Part shown: one piece after another, positions 33,135 through 42,622 of the stretch | Position numbering within the stretch: the first letter of the stretch is position 1 | Layout: each line of letters opens with the position of its first letter | Source of the DNA: Streptomyces griseomycini | GTDB lineage: Bacteria; Actinomycetota; Actinomycetes; Streptomycetales; Streptomycetaceae | Direction of reading: 5' to 3' | DNA: 64,000 bases | NCBI RefSeq assembly: GCF_014203535.1 | Contig: NZ_JACHJI010000002.1 | Coordinates: forward strand, 253,042 to 317,041 | Translations under genes and position numbers: made by a program | Notes under the pieces: model-generated | What the model saw: only the letters and a program-made list of their open reading frames with translations | Database searches by the model: none | What the model was told of the DNA's origin: nothing

Positions 33135-35405
33135 TCAGCTGGGGTCGGTCTCGATCACGGCGACGCGGTCGGTGGTGCTCTTGAGCGCCGGGCGCAGAGC
33201 GCCGATCACGTCCTCGACGGTGACCGGGGTCTTCTTCCCGGTGCCGCGGGTGATCAGCACCCCGTCGAAGACGTCGCCGTAGAGCTCCTGCAGCGCGGCC
33301 CGGTCGTAGTACTCGACCAGCTTGCCGTTCTGCGCCTTGACGCCGAGGAACTTCCACAGCGACTTCTCGGGGCTGAAGGAGATGCTGTGCGCGGCGTCGG
33401 TCTGGACCGTGACCAGGCCGGACATGGCCGGCTCGGCGAACTCCTTCATCATCCGGTCGACCTCGGCCTTGGAGACCGAGGGCTGCCGGGGGGCCGTCGG
33501 GACGTTCACCGGGGTGGAGGCGCCGCTCTCCACCTGGGTGCGGTACGCCTCCTTCACCACGTCGACCGCCTCGGCGACGTCGATTCCCTCGCCGCCCCCC
33601 TTGGGGTAGACGGGGACGGCCTTGCCGGACACGAACTTGATCGTGCCGTCACCGCCCGAACCGGAGGCGCCCGCCGCGTCCTCGAGGGCGGCCTGCAGTT
33701 TCTCCTCGTCCACGGGCATGACCGGTTCGACGACGCGGTGGTTGCCGAAGAGAGAGCCGATCACGGAGACGGGGTTGTAGTCGCTCCGGGCGGCCTCGCC
33801 GACGGTGGCGTCGGCGTCGAGCTGAAGCCCCGCGTTGTCCGGCTGCAGTTCGACGGTCCTGCCGCCGACCGACAGCTTCAGCGGCTTGTTCAGCCGGTCG
33901 TCGAGGGCCTGGTCGAGCTTCTTCACGGCCTCGTCGCGGGTGCCGCCGCCGATGTCGACGCCGAGCACGGTGGTGCCCTTGGGCACGTCCGAGTGGTTCA
34001 TCAGCAGACCGGCGCCGTAGGCGACACCGGCGAGGACGACCACGACGCCGCCGAGCAGGACGAGCTTGCTGCGCCCCTTCTTCTTCGGCGGCTTCGAGGA
34101 ACTCGCCGGGGGCGGGGAGACCGGCTCGGGCAGCTTCGGGGGCGTGGGCCGCCCCGGGCCGCCGGCACCGGGGCCGGTACCGAAGGACACGCCCGGCGGC
34201 ACGATCGGGATGCCGCTGGTGACGGTGTGCCCGGAGACGTTGTCGTGGCGCGCGCCGTAGCCCGGGGTGCCCGGTTCGGGGGCCGGCTGCTGCGGGGTGA
34301 GGATCGCGGTGTCGTCGCTCAGGCCGCCACCGGGGGCACCGGGCCGGCCCTGCTCGCCGAAGGCCGCACCCGGGTGGGGCCGCCCACCGCCGGCACCGGG
34401 ACCGCCCGCGGCACCGGGGCCCGCCGGGCCACCGGGACCGGCCGGGCCACCGCCGGCCGGCGGGGCCATCGGGCCGTCGCCGGTCACCGGACCGGCCGTG
34501 GGGCCCGCCGGGCCCTGCTGCGGGCCGCCCGGGCGCCGCTGGCCGCCGCGGTCGAGCCGGCCGGGCCGTTCCGGCTGCCCGGCCTGCCCCGGACCGCTCG
34601 CGCCGGGCCGGCCGTCGTGGCCGGCGGGGCCGTCCTCCGGGAAGTACGCCAGGTCGTCCGGGCGCGGTCCGTCGGTGCCGCTCGCGCCCGGACGCGCACC
34701 GCTGCCCGCGGACCCGCCGGTCAGCGCCTCGGTCACGTCGAACGAGCCGGTGCCGCCACCGTGTCCGGGGGCCACGGGCCCGCCGGTCGCGCCGGGGAGT
34801 CCGGCGCCGTTGGTGCCGCCGGGGCGGGTGCCGCCCGGCGCGTTCATGGAGCCGACCACGCCACCGGGACGTCCGCCGCCCGGCCGCGCACCGGTGCCGG
34901 GGGCACCCGCGGGGGCGGAACCGGCCGCCGGGCCGCCTGCCGCGGCGGGGCCCGAACCGCTCGGCGCGGCCGACCCGTTGGCGGAGCCGCCGCCCGGACC
35001 GCCCTTGCCCGCCGTCGACTTGCGCGGCGCGAACCAGTCGCTGGCCTGCTTCTCCTCGGCCGGCTGCCGGTCGGTGCCGGCGGACCGAGCGGGCTCGGCG
35101 GACGTCTCGGCCGAGGACGCGGACGACGCCGGTGCCTCGGCGTCGTCGGTGCCCTTGCCCTCCGTGTCCGCGACGGGCTTGCGCACGACGACCGGCGGAA
35201 TGGGCCGCGATCCGGGGATGTTGATCCGGATCCGGGTCGTCAGCGTGGTCTCGGTCTTGCGTTCCTCCGGTCGCGCGGCCGGACGGCCCGCGCCCGTGCC
35301 CTCGTCCGGAATCGCCGGAATCCCGTAGGGCGGGGTGCCCGACGGGTAGGCGGCTCCGCCGCGCCCGTCGGGCCCGGAGGACGGAGTGTCAGTTTCACGA
35401 CTCAA
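33135..35405 (-). CDS. Membrane protein with long Gly/Pro-rich region and two peptidoglycan-binding-like domains
   Basis: 756 aa. Residues 1-440 are disordered and Gly/Pro/Ala-rich (runs of GGPAGPGGPA type). A basic patch (KPPKKKGRSK) precedes one TM helix (about 443-465). The outside part holds two copies of a PG_binding_4/YoaR-type domain, around 475-600 and 610-720 (LGVDIGGGTRDEAVKKLDQAL; VNVPTAPRQPSVSKAEVDRMM). A VanW domain, often next, is absent. It probably anchors or senses peptidoglycan from the membrane. Both ends look intact. Confidence 0.8.
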   Translation of the reverse strand: MSRETDTPSSGPDGRGGAAYPSGTPPYGIPAIPDEGTGAGRPAARPEERKTETTLTTRIRINIPGSRPIPPVVVRKPVADTEGKGTDDAEAPASSASSAETSAEPARSAGTDRQPAEEKQASDWFAPRKSTAGKGGPGGGSANGSAAPSGSGPAAAGGPAAGSAPAGAPGTGARPGGGRPGGVVGSMNAPGGTRPGGTNGAGLPGATGGPVAPGHGGGTGSFDVTEALTGGSAGSGARPGASGTDGPRPDDLAYFPEDGPAGHDGRPGASGPGQAGQPERPGRLDRGGQRRPGGPQQGPAGPTAGPVTGDGPMAPPAGGGPAGPGGPAGPGAAGGPGAGGGRPHPGAAFGEQGRPGAPGGGLSDDTAILTPQQPAPEPGTPGYGARHDNVSGHTVTSGIPIVPPGVSFGTGPGAGGPGRPTPPKLPEPVSPPPASSSKPPKKKGRSKLVLLGGVVVVLAGVAYGAGLLMNHSDVPKGTTVLGVDIGGGTRDEAVKKLDQALDDRLNKPLKLSVGGRTVELQPDNAGLQLDADATVGEAARSDYNPVSVIGSLFGNHRVVEPVMPVDEEKLQAALEDAAGASGSGGDGTIKFVSGKAVPVYPKGGGEGIDVAEAVDVVKEAYRTQVESGASTPVNVPTAPRQPSVSKAEVDRMMKEFAEPAMSGLVTVQTDAAHSISFSPEKSLWKFLGVKAQNGKLVEYYDRAALQELYGDVFDGVLITRGTGKKTPVTVEDVIGALRPALKSTTDRVAVIETDPS

Positions 35406-35450
35406 GGCAGGTTCTCCCGGTTGGCTCCGCCGCCCGTCACGACCTCACGG

Positions 35451-35492
35451 TGGGGGTCCCCCGGCTCGGGCGAAGCCGAGAGTGCGGGGGAG
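35451..35492 (-). repeat. Short dispersed Streptomyces repeat, copy 2 (intergenic)
   Basis: The reverse complement of copy 1 at 6282-6321 with a few changes (CTCCCCC, CACTCTCGGC, TTCGCCCGAG, GGGGGACCCCC). It lies in the promoter region of the peptidoglycan-binding protein gene, within the otherwise empty 35406-35598 gap. Confidence 0.75.
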
Positions 35493-35598
35493 GCTCGGCG
35501 GCGCGCACCACCTTACTGGCCGCATCCGGCCGGTATTCCAGGACCGCTGAGGAAACCCACACCGGACCCGCACGCCCGTGACCCCGCGAAGTGGTATG

Positions 35599-36012
35599 TC
35601 ACTTGGCAAGTCGGACGGGGTCGCCGTCAGGTTGCCGCCCGGGAGCAAGCGTGGTGCAGATCACAGCCACGGCGATGCCGCCGAGCAGGAAGAGGTAGGA
35701 ACCGGCGCCCGCGGCGAACAGGAAGTCGCCTTCCGGACGGCTGGTGGTGAGCAGGACGACGGCGAGCACCCATCCGACGGCCGCGGCGGCGGCTCCGGCC
35801 CGGCTGCGCAGCGCGCGGGCCGCCCCCAGGCACAGCCCGGCCTCGCCCGCGAGGGCCAGCAGGAGCCCGCCCGGGAACCACGCGGGCTGCACCAGCGCCC
35901 CGGCCGCACCGACCACGGCACCGAGCAGGCACAGCCCCAGGAGGGCGGCGAACCGCGCGGCGGAGGGCGGGCGCAGCGGCTGGGCCATCAGGGGGCTCCG
36001 GTCGCCGCTCAC
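35599..36012 (-). CDS. Small membrane protein, DUF6113-like
   Basis: 137 aa, GTG start overlapping the mshB stop by 4 nt. Four hydrophobic segments ([70 protein letters not shown]) are visible, with a cytosolic-looking C-terminus. The association with mshB recurs in Streptomyces, from memory. The function is unknown. Confidence 0.8.
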   Translation of the reverse strand: MSGDRSPLMAQPLRPPSAARFAALLGLCLLGAVVGAAGALVQPAWFPGGLLLALAGEAGLCLGAARALRSRAGAAAAAVGWVLAVVLLTTSRPEGDFLFAAGAGSYLFLLGGIAVAVICTTLAPGRQPDGDPVRLAK

Positions 36013-36872
36013 GACGCCTCCTCCGCACCGACTCCGGCGAACAGGTCGCTCTCGCGCTCCGCGGGGCGCCCGCCCCGCACCAACTCGTAGTACTCGGTCG
36101 TGAACAGGGGCTGCGCCAGTTCGTTGGAGAGCACGAAGTACGGCTCGGCCACCGTGATCTGGGTCGCGTGGGCGCGCATCGCGGCGGCCTTGGCGGCGGC
36201 GTGGGCGCCCCCGTCGACCGCGGTGGTGACGCGCCCGTCGTCGACGACGCCCGGCAGGTCGTCCACGGTGGCCGCCTTGTCGAAGGGCAGGCCGGGCAGG
36301 TCGTCGTGGAGGCGCGCGAAGGACTGCTCGGCGACGGAGCGGGGCACGCGGTTCCAGTAGACCTTGGGGACGCTCCAGCCCGCGTCGGCGGCGAGCTCGA
36401 CGGCCCGCATGGCGACGCGGTGCGCCTGGATGTGGTCGGGATGGCCGTAGCCGCCGTTCTCGTCGTACGTGACGAGCACCTGGGGCCGGACCTCGAGGAC
36501 CACCTCGGCGAGCAGCCCGGCGGCCTGGTCGACGTCGGCCTGCCAGAAGCAGCCGGGGTCGTCGTTGTCGGGCAGGCCCATCATCCCGGAGTCGCTGTAC
36601 CGCCCGGCCCCGCCGAGCAGCCGGACGTCCTCGACCCCGAGCGCGCGCGTCGCCTCCTTCAGCTCACCGAGCCGGTGCTGGCCGAGGGCGGCCCCGCTCA
36701 GGTGCCGCAGCTCGGGCGGGATGACCTCGCCGCGCTCGCCGAGGGTGCAGGTGACCAGCGTCACGCGGGCGCCCTCGGCGGCGTACCGGGCCATGGTCGC
36801 GCCGTTGTTGATCGACTCGTCGTCCGGATGGGCGTGCACCAGCATCAGGCGCCGCTCGGGCAGTTCCGTCAT
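36009..36872 (-). CDS. mshB: Mycothiol deacetylase MshB
   Basis: 287 aa from ATG at 36872, which overlaps the preceding stop as ATGA; GTG 36881 is a possible alternative. It is a LmbE/PIG-L family protein with the zinc site AHPDDE near residue 15 (His, Asp, Asp) and GHPDHIQAH near 145, plus [13 protein letters not shown]. It deacetylates GlcNAc-Ins in mycothiol synthesis. It lies in a chain of four genes joined by 4-nt overlaps. Confidence 0.94.
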   Translation of the reverse strand: MTELPERRLMLVHAHPDDESINNGATMARYAAEGARVTLVTCTLGERGEVIPPELRHLSGAALGQHRLGELKEATRALGVEDVRLLGGAGRYSDSGMMGLPDNDDPGCFWQADVDQAAGLLAEVVLEVRPQVLVTYDENGGYGHPDHIQAHRVAMRAVELAADAGWSVPKVYWNRVPRSVAEQSFARLHDDLPGLPFDKAATVDDLPGVVDDGRVTTAVDGGAHAAAKAAAMRAHATQITVAEPYFVLSNELAQPLFTTEYYELVRGGRPAERESDLFAGVGAEEAS

Positions 36873-37231
36873 GGAGTCCACCCTATGAGGGCGATGAGCG
36901 TACGGGCGTCGAAGGGTCCCTCGACGTCCATGTCCTCTTCGGTGATCACCATGATGTCGGGGCGGCGCGTGACGCCCTCGGATTCGTCCTCCACGTCGGA
37001 CGCACCCGCATGGGCCACGAGCCCTTCCGGCGTCACCTCCTCCAGGCGTTTCCGGAGCCGCGACGTGGTCAGCTCGTGCGGGCCGTCGGGTGCCAGCAGG
37101 TCGTGGACGATCCCTTCCCTGGTGATCTCGAACTTGCCCGGCAGCGTGTCGTCCGCGGACCGGAGAAAGGCGCGCATGACCCGGTACCGGCGGGAGGCGC
37201 CCCGGTGTGTCCCGTCGGGTCCGGTGATCAC
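36869..37231 (-). pseudogene. Truncated Uma2-family (DUF820) nuclease-like remnant
   Basis: 120 aa. [33 protein letters not shown] and [13 protein letters not shown] follow the Streptomyces Uma2 family of about 190 aa, including the PD motif of its PD-(D/E)xK fold. After DARTLIA the frame departs (LIGWTP, stop) where the family continues EIVS and on to its catalytic Glu/Lys. About 70 C-terminal residues are missing. Both ends overlap neighbours by 4 nt (GTGA, ATGA), so it may still be translated. Family identity is from memory. Confidence 0.6.
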
Positions 37232-38184
37232 GGCGTTCGCTCCGCGTCGTCCGTGAGGAGGGGAAGAACCGTCACTCTCACGTCAGGGCCCTCCCCGGGG
37301 GTGGTGCGGCAGTCACGGCAGCGGGTTCCCGGATCAGGTGAGCGGAAGGCGCGGTCGCAGCCGTCGCAGTTCCGCAGCGGGTACCGGGGCGGCTGCGGGT
37401 CGGCCGACGCCCGGAACGGGGGCGGGGGCGGGAGCCGGGCGGTGAGGCGGTGGGCCAGGAGGGCGGCGGGGCGGCGTACGCCCTCGGGCGGCAGGTCGGC
37501 GGTCAGCGCGCCGCGTACGGCGGCGGGGCTGACGTCCCGCTCCAGCCAGGCGGCGACGCCGGGGGCCAGGCGGGCCGTGTCGCAGGCGGAGAGGAGCAGC
37601 CGGGGATCGTGGCGGCGGAGGTCCGCGAGGAGGCCGGTGGCGGCCTCCAGGAGCGCGGGGGCCGCGTACGCGGGGCTCGGCACGGCGGGGAGCGGCCCGC
37701 GGGGGGCTCGTTCCCCGCGCGGCGGCCTGCTCGTCGTGTTCTCCCCGCAGGCCGCCGGTCGCCGAGGTTCCGCCCCGGCCGCGGAGGCGCGGTGACGGGC
37801 CACCGCCGGCTGGTTGCAGGAGATCGTGCGGGTGACGATGCGGCCGGAGGGGGTGCGGACGCGTTCGCGGCGCAGGTAGCCGTGGGCCTCCAGTTCGCGC
37901 AGGGCGGCGGCGATCCGGGTGGCCCCCTCGGGGAACCGTGCGGCGAGGGTCTTGATGTCGGCGGGGGCGCCCTTCGGCAGCGACTGGAGGTGCGTGCCGA
38001 GCCCGATGGCGAGGAGCGAGAGTTCCCCGTGCTGGGCCAGGTGGTTGCCGATCACCGTGAAGCGGGTGGTGTGGCGGGTGTTGTCGTGCTGGAGCCCGCC
38101 GGTGCGGTGGCCCCGGTTCGGGTGCTTGTCGCCCGCAACGCGGGCCTGGGCGCGCGGGGGCGCGCTAGGGTTCTGGGTACCCAT
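37228..38184 (-). CDS. Winged-helix protein with C-terminal zinc ribbon-like motif
   Basis: 318 aa from ATG at 38184 ([10 protein letters not shown]); the frame runs on upstream without conservation. A winged HTH spans about 45-110 ([51 protein letters not shown]). A helical middle region follows, and the C-terminus has CDGC and CRDC pairs (a likely zinc site). Many near-identical proteins occur per Streptomyces genome, from memory. It is translationally coupled to the Uma2 remnant. DNA binding is likely; targets are unknown. Confidence 0.83.
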   Translation of the reverse strand: MGTQNPSAPPRAQARVAGDKHPNRGHRTGGLQHDNTRHTTRFTVIGNHLAQHGELSLLAIGLGTHLQSLPKGAPADIKTLAARFPEGATRIAAALRELEAHGYLRRERVRTPSGRIVTRTISCNQPAVARHRASAAGAEPRRPAACGENTTSRPPRGERAPRGPLPAVPSPAYAAPALLEAATGLLADLRRHDPRLLLSACDTARLAPGVAAWLERDVSPAAVRGALTADLPPEGVRRPAALLAHRLTARLPPPPPFRASADPQPPRYPLRNCDGCDRAFRSPDPGTRCRDCRTTPGEGPDVRVTVLPLLTDDAERTP

Positions 38185-38414
38185 CGGGAAGGCCTCTTCT
38201 TCCTCGGTGGTCAGGCCCTCGCACTGGGATTGCCGTCCCGGCGGGGGCCGTTTCCTGTCTGCGGTTGTGGTGGTGCGTTCGTTGCGCTGAGCGTCGGGCC
38301 TGGAGGGCTGCGAAATCCAGCCGGTTCGGGGATGTTCACCCGCCCGAGTGAGCGTGGCCACGGGCGGGAGGGGTGGGGCTTGGTCGGGTGCTTTCCCCCG
38401 GAGTTCTTCGTCCT

Positions 38415-38897
38415 TCAGCCGCCGAGGTCACCGGAGCGCGAGGAGTCGCGTTCCGGTGGCGAGAGGTCGATCTCCGCCCAGACGGTCTTGCGCGGGAAGC
38501 GTCCCTCGCCGACCCCCCAGCGGTCGGCGAGCGCGTCCACGAGGAGCAGCCCCCGGCCCGACTCGGCGCCGGCGCCGGGCTCCCGCAGCACGGGACTCCG
38601 GTCACCGCGCGTGTCGGTGACCTCGACGCGGAGCGTGCTGCCGACCACGTAGAGCGTCAGCCGGAAGCCGCGCCCGGGGACGCGGCCGTGCGTGGCGGCA
38701 TTGGCGGCCAGCTCGGCGACGACGTGGCCCGCCCGCTCCTCCGGGAGTCCCCAGCTCCGGAGCGTGTCCACCGCGAGCAGGCGGGCGAGGCGCGCACCGC
38801 GCGGGGTGGACGACAGCAGCATCGTGAAGGTGCGGACCTCGCCGCTGGGTTCGGGGCGGGTCCCGGGCTCGGCGATCTCCTGAGTTTCCTGATTCAC
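38415..38897 (-). CDS. RsbW-like ATP-binding (HATPase_c) protein
   Basis: 160 aa. It has the GHKL Bergerat fold: N box VVAELAANAATHG near residue 60, G1 box VTDTRGDRSP near 93, and G2 box GRGLLLVDALADRWG near 115. Such anti-sigma-type kinases are very numerous in Streptomyces and often flank XRE/DUF397 pairs, as here (divergent). There is no membrane segment. The partner and target sigma factor or antagonist are unknown. The 230-bp gap to the HTH gene holds no gene. Confidence 0.87.
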   Translation of the reverse strand: MNQETQEIAEPGTRPEPSGEVRTFTMLLSSTPRGARLARLLAVDTLRSWGLPEERAGHVVAELAANAATHGRVPGRGFRLTLYVVGSTLRVEVTDTRGDRSPVLREPGAGAESGRGLLLVDALADRWGVGEGRFPRKTVWAEIDLSPPERDSSRSGDLGG

Positions 38898-39051
38898 ATC
38901 ACCCAGCGTGTCCGTCCGGACGTACCGTGAATCGTGATTGCCCCACTACGTAGAGCTACCGTCCGAGGTTCGTCCGGCGCTGTCCGGACTGTCGGCACGG
39001 CTCCCGCGGGCGGGGCGTGACGGTACGGCACGGCACTACGGAGGGGCGCGC

Positions 39052-39936
39052 ATGTCGGTGAACGGTGAGGCGGTGCGGGTCAGGACCGAGGCGGACCAGA
39101 CGGACGAGCCGGGGTGGGAGGTGGACCCGGACGACGACTGGGCGCTCGCCGTGGTCGCCACGGTGGGACGGCAGTTGAGGCTCCGCCGGGAGGCGTCGGG
39201 GATGCGGGTCGGCGAGTTCGCGGCGGCGGTCGGGTACGGGGAGGACCTCGTCTACAAGATCGAGTCCGGCAAGCGGATCCCCCGGCCCGAGTACCTGGAC
39301 ACGGCGGACGAGGTGCTGGGCGCCGAGGGCCTCGTCGCCGCGATGAAGGAGGACGTGAAGAAGGTCCGGTACCCGAAGAAGGTGCGGGACCTGGCGCAGA
39401 TGGAGGCGCGGGCGGTCGAGCTCCAGCTCTACGATCCCGTGAACATCCACGGTCTCCTGCAGACACCGGAGTACGCACAAGCCCTGTTCCGGATGCGACG
39501 GCCCCGGTACACCACAGAAGAGATCGAACGGGGCGTGGCCGCTCGCACGGCCCGCAAGACGGTGTTCGATCGCGATTCGGCACCCGAGCTCAGCTTCGTT
39601 CAGGACGAGTGGACGCTTCGTCGGCGCCTCGGAGGGACGGAGGTGGTGCGTCGGCAACTCGAACACCTGCTGGTGATCGGGCAGTTGCCGAACGTCGAGA
39701 TCCAGGTGATGCCGATGGACCGCGAGGAGCACGCCGGCGTGGACGGAGGGATCGAAGTGCTGAAGTTCGAGGACGGAACGGCGGTGGGCCGCTCACCGGG
39801 AGTCGCCAACGGTCGGCCGGTCACCGACCCGAGGCAGCTCCGTATCCTTGAGCTGCGGTATGGAATCATCCGGGCGCAGGCCCTCACGCCACGCGAGTCG
39901 GCCGCGTTCATCGAGCAACTGCTGGGGGAGACATGA
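39052..39936 (+). CDS. XRE-family regulator with DUF5753 (Scr1-type) domain
   Basis: 294 aa, ATG at 39052 after GGAGGGG. A helix-turn-helix (GRQLRLRREASGMRVGEFAAAVGYGEDLVYKIESGKR) lies near 38-75, followed by the DUF5753 domain (LQLYDPVNIHGLLQTPEYAQALF, VQDEWTLRRRLGG, IQVMPMDREEHAG). It matches the WhiJ/Scr1 class of regulators encoded with a DUF397 partner. It overlaps the DUF397 gene by 4 nt, so they form an operon. Proposed roles are developmental control or a toxin-antitoxin-like pair. Confidence 0.9.
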   Translation: MSVNGEAVRVRTEADQTDEPGWEVDPDDDWALAVVATVGRQLRLRREASGMRVGEFAAAVGYGEDLVYKIESGKRIPRPEYLDTADEVLGAEGLVAAMKEDVKKVRYPKKVRDLAQMEARAVELQLYDPVNIHGLLQTPEYAQALFRMRRPRYTTEEIERGVAARTARKTVFDRDSAPELSFVQDEWTLRRRLGGTEVVRRQLEHLLVIGQLPNVEIQVMPMDREEHAGVDGGIEVLKFEDGTAVGRSPGVANGRPVTDPRQLRILELRYGIIRAQALTPRESAAFIEQLLGET

Positions 39937-40142
39937 GCCGCACCACCTCGTCCGGGAACGCCTCCGACCTGGCGTGGTTCAAGAGCAGCTACAGCAGCGG
40001 CGCGGAGACCGACTCCTGCGTCGAGGTCGCCACCGAACCCGGCACCGTCCACGTCCGCGACTCGAAGGTCGCCGAAGGCCCCCGGCTGGCCTTCGCCCCC
40101 GCCGCGTGGGCCGACTTCGTGCCGTACGCGGTCGGGGGCTGA
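39933..40142 (+). CDS. DUF397 small protein (Scr2/WhiJ partner)
   Basis: 69 aa. AWFKSSYSSGAETDSCVEVA and VHVRDSK followed by WADFV are the complete DUF397 signature. In S. coelicolor and S. albus, DUF397 proteins bind and regulate their XRE partner. It is coupled to the regulator by an ATGA overlap. No separate promoter is visible. Confidence 0.92.
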   Translation: MSRTTSSGNASDLAWFKSSYSSGAETDSCVEVATEPGTVHVRDSKVAEGPRLAFAPAAWADFVPYAVGG

Positions 40143-40155
40143 CCCCCGGCGCCCG

Positions 40156-41616
40156 TCAGGCGTCCCGGAGGCTCGGGAAGGGCCGGTCGGCCTCCAGCTC
40201 GAACGCGAGCTCCAGCAGGGTCCGTTCGGCGCCCGGGCGGCCGGAGAACATGACGCCGACGGGGAGTCCGTCCGGTGTCGTGCGCGCGGCCGGCACCGAG
40301 ATCGACGGCGTCCCGACGACGTTGTTGACCGGGGTGAACGCGACGTAGGCGAGGATCCGTCCGATCAGCGTGGCGTACGGGACGGCCGGGCTGAGGTGGC
40401 CGATCGGCGGCGTGGTGTGGGCGAGCACCGGGGAGAGGACCAGGTCGAGTCCGCGGAACGCCGCCGCGTACGGCTCCCGCGTGCGCTTCAGCCTCCGGAT
40501 CACGCCCGGTGTGCGCCGCCAGTCCCGCACGTACTCCTCGCGCAGTCCGCGGCTGAGGCCGTCCATGCGGCGCCGGTCGAAGTCCGTGCCGAGCCTCCTG
40601 CCGGTGACCCCGACCAGGAACGACAGCAGGCCCCAGTACGTGAGGAAGTCCTGGGTGAAGCTCGGGTCGATCGACAGCTCCACCGGTTCCACGGTGTGGC
40701 CGAGTCCCTCCAGCCGCCGCGCCGTCTCCGCGACGGCCTCCCGGGTGACGTCGTCGGAGCGGACGCCGTTCGGCGAGTCCAGCACGAGCCCGATGCGCAG
40801 CCGTCGCTCGGAGGGGCCCTCGACCAGACCGACGGGCGGCAGCTTCGGGTTCCGCCAGTGCCGCTCCGCGGCGGCGAGGAACGCGGCGCTGTCCCGGACC
40901 GAGCGGCTCACGACGCCGTCGGTGACGATGTCGAGCGGGAGTTGGCGGCTCTGCGCGTTCGCCACGACCCGTCCGCGGGTCGGCTTCAGTCCGACGAGTC
41001 CGCACGCGGCGGCGGGGATCCGGATCGAGCCGCCGCCGTCGTTGGCGTGCGCGATCGGCACCGCCCCGGCGGCGACGAGCGCCGCGCTGCCGCCGGACGA
41101 GCCGCCCGCCGAGTGGCCCGTGTGCCACGGGTTGCGGACGGGCTCGGCGTCCTCGTACTCGGTGGTCGGGCTGAACCCGAACTCGGGCAGCCGGGTCTTG
41201 CCGAGCACCGTGACGCCGGTGCTCAGGAACTGGCGGGCGAACGGGGCGTGCCGCCGTGCGGCCCTGGGCGCGAACGCGACGCTGCCGTGCCCGGTGGGCA
41301 GCCCCTGGTAGTCGGTGTTGTCCTTGACGAAGGTCGGCACCCCGGCGAAGGCGCCGGCGGCCCCGGAGCCGTGCGCCGGGACGTCGATGTGCACCTGGAC
41401 GGCGTTGAGCCGGGACTCGACGGCCCTGACCCTGGCCGCCGCGTCGCGGGCGGCCTCGGCGGCGCTCACCTCGCCCCGGCGGATCGCCCGGGCGAGGCCC
41501 ACGGCGTCGTGGTCGCCGAGGGCGTCGTCCCGGAAGGCGTGCACCCTGGTCTGTTCCCCGGAAGTCGTCACCGGCTGCTCCGCCCCCTGAACGCGTGGAT
41601 GGTTGCCCGCCATCAT
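40156..41616 (-). CDS. Amidase signature-family hydrolase
   Basis: 486 aa. It carries the Ser-cisSer-Lys triad: Lys in GVPTFVKDNTD near residue 95, the cis-Ser in GHSAGGSSGGSAALVAAG near 170, and the nucleophile in DGGGSIRIPAA near 195. ATGATG at 41616 overlaps the upstream membrane gene's stop. No signal is present, so it is cytosolic. Closest in style to 6-aminohexanoate-cyclic-dimer hydrolase-type amidases; substrate is unknown. Confidence 0.9.
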   Translation of the reverse strand: MMAGNHPRVQGAEQPVTTSGEQTRVHAFRDDALGDHDAVGLARAIRRGEVSAAEAARDAAARVRAVESRLNAVQVHIDVPAHGSGAAGAFAGVPTFVKDNTDYQGLPTGHGSVAFAPRAARRHAPFARQFLSTGVTVLGKTRLPEFGFSPTTEYEDAEPVRNPWHTGHSAGGSSGGSAALVAAGAVPIAHANDGGGSIRIPAAACGLVGLKPTRGRVVANAQSRQLPLDIVTDGVVSRSVRDSAAFLAAAERHWRNPKLPPVGLVEGPSERRLRIGLVLDSPNGVRSDDVTREAVAETARRLEGLGHTVEPVELSIDPSFTQDFLTYWGLLSFLVGVTGRRLGTDFDRRRMDGLSRGLREEYVRDWRRTPGVIRRLKRTREPYAAAFRGLDLVLSPVLAHTTPPIGHLSPAVPYATLIGRILAYVAFTPVNNVVGTPSISVPAARTTPDGLPVGVMFSGRPGAERTLLELAFELEADRPFPSLRDA

Positions 41617-42080
41617 TCCTTACCGGCGGGTAACGGGCGAGGGGTCGACCGGCGCGAGCCGGTGAGGCGCGCGACGCCGAACCGCACCAGGACGGCGGCG
41701 GCGACCAGGAAGACGGCGGCGCAGACCACGACGGCGGGGTTGACCCATGCCGGGACCAGGTCGTAGTCCGCGTTGCACTTGTTGCTCAGGGGGAAGAGCC
41801 GGTCCAGCTCCTCGGCGTGGGAGCTCCGGTAGTCCTGGTCGTAGTGCTGGTGGTGGAGGTACGCGCAGCTCTCGCCGACGTCCAGGCCCCCGCTGAGCGC
41901 TCCGCGGACCCAGGACGCGCAGCCGACGAAGAGCGAGACGGAGCAGACGCGCGTCCACCACATCGGGCGTCGCCACGCCCCGTCCCGCAGGCCGAGGACG
42001 ATGCGGAGGAGGTTCCACGCGTTCCACAGCAGCCACACGACGAGGGTCGCCCCGACGGCGAGCGCTCCGGCGTCCTTCAT
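41613..42080 (-). CDS. Small membrane protein, unknown
   Basis: 155 aa from ATG at 42080 with AGGAG upstream; a longer frame to 42245 is Arg/Ser-rich and rejected. Three hydrophobic segments (ALAVGATLVVWLLWNAWNLL, VCSVSLFVGCASWVRGAL, PAVVVCAAVFLVAAAVLVRF) surround an outside loop with Cys, His and Tyr residues (ESCAYLHHQHYDQDY ... NKCNADYDL). The loop cysteines could form a disulphide. No family is recognised. It overlaps the amidase gene by 4 nt. Confidence 0.72.
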   Translation of the reverse strand: MKDAGALAVGATLVVWLLWNAWNLLRIVLGLRDGAWRRPMWWTRVCSVSLFVGCASWVRGALSGGLDVGESCAYLHHQHYDQDYRSSHAEELDRLFPLSNKCNADYDLVPAWVNPAVVVCAAVFLVAAAVLVRFGVARLTGSRRSTPRPLPAGKE

Positions 42081-42251
42081 CCCGCTGCTCCTGCCGCCCC
42101 TCGCTCGTCGCCCGCCGCTCCGGCCCCGTTCGTTCCGGGATCCCGGGCATACGGCGCCCGGTGCGGGGAAGCCGGAGAGCGGGACGGTGGAAGTGGACTC
42201 CGGCCGGGACCCGGTACTGGTCACCGGGTCCCGGCCGGAGGGCATGGGGGC

Positions 42252-42446
42252 TCAGAACTTGATGCTGCCGATCATCCCCGCGATGTTCGTCGTGAGCTCG
42301 CTGATCGTGGGCGCCACCGTCGACGAGGCGAGGTAGAAGCCGAGGAGCATGCAGACGACCGCGTGGCCGGCCTTCAGCCCCGACTTCTTGATCAGCAGGA
42401 AGACGATGATCGCCAGCAGCACCACCGCCGAAATCGAGAGTGCCAC
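42252..42446 (-). CDS. 64-aa membrane protein
   Basis: 64 aa, GTG start at 42446 after TTTGGAGGTGA. Two hydrophobic segments (ISAVVLLAIIVFLLIKK and GHAVVCMLLGFYLASSTV) are joined by KSGLKAG, and the end reads ISELTTNIAGMIGSIKF. Near-identical small proteins occur in Streptomyces, some, as I recall, next to plasmid or ICE transfer genes, but no such genes are nearby. The function is unknown. Confidence 0.78.
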   Translation of the reverse strand: MALSISAVVLLAIIVFLLIKKSGLKAGHAVVCMLLGFYLASSTVAPTISELTTNIAGMIGSIKF

Positions 42447-42622
42447 GGCGGTTCACCTCCAAAGATCCCAGGACGCGGGGGGTAGGAATATGGGGGCAGA
42501 CAAGTCCACGCACGAGCCAGCAGGTTCTTACCCACTATGCGCTAACGATCATAACTATCCGTACGTGCGCATCGGTCGGCGCACGGCCGCACAAGGGGGC
42601 GCATGGCCAATATGGTCAGGGC

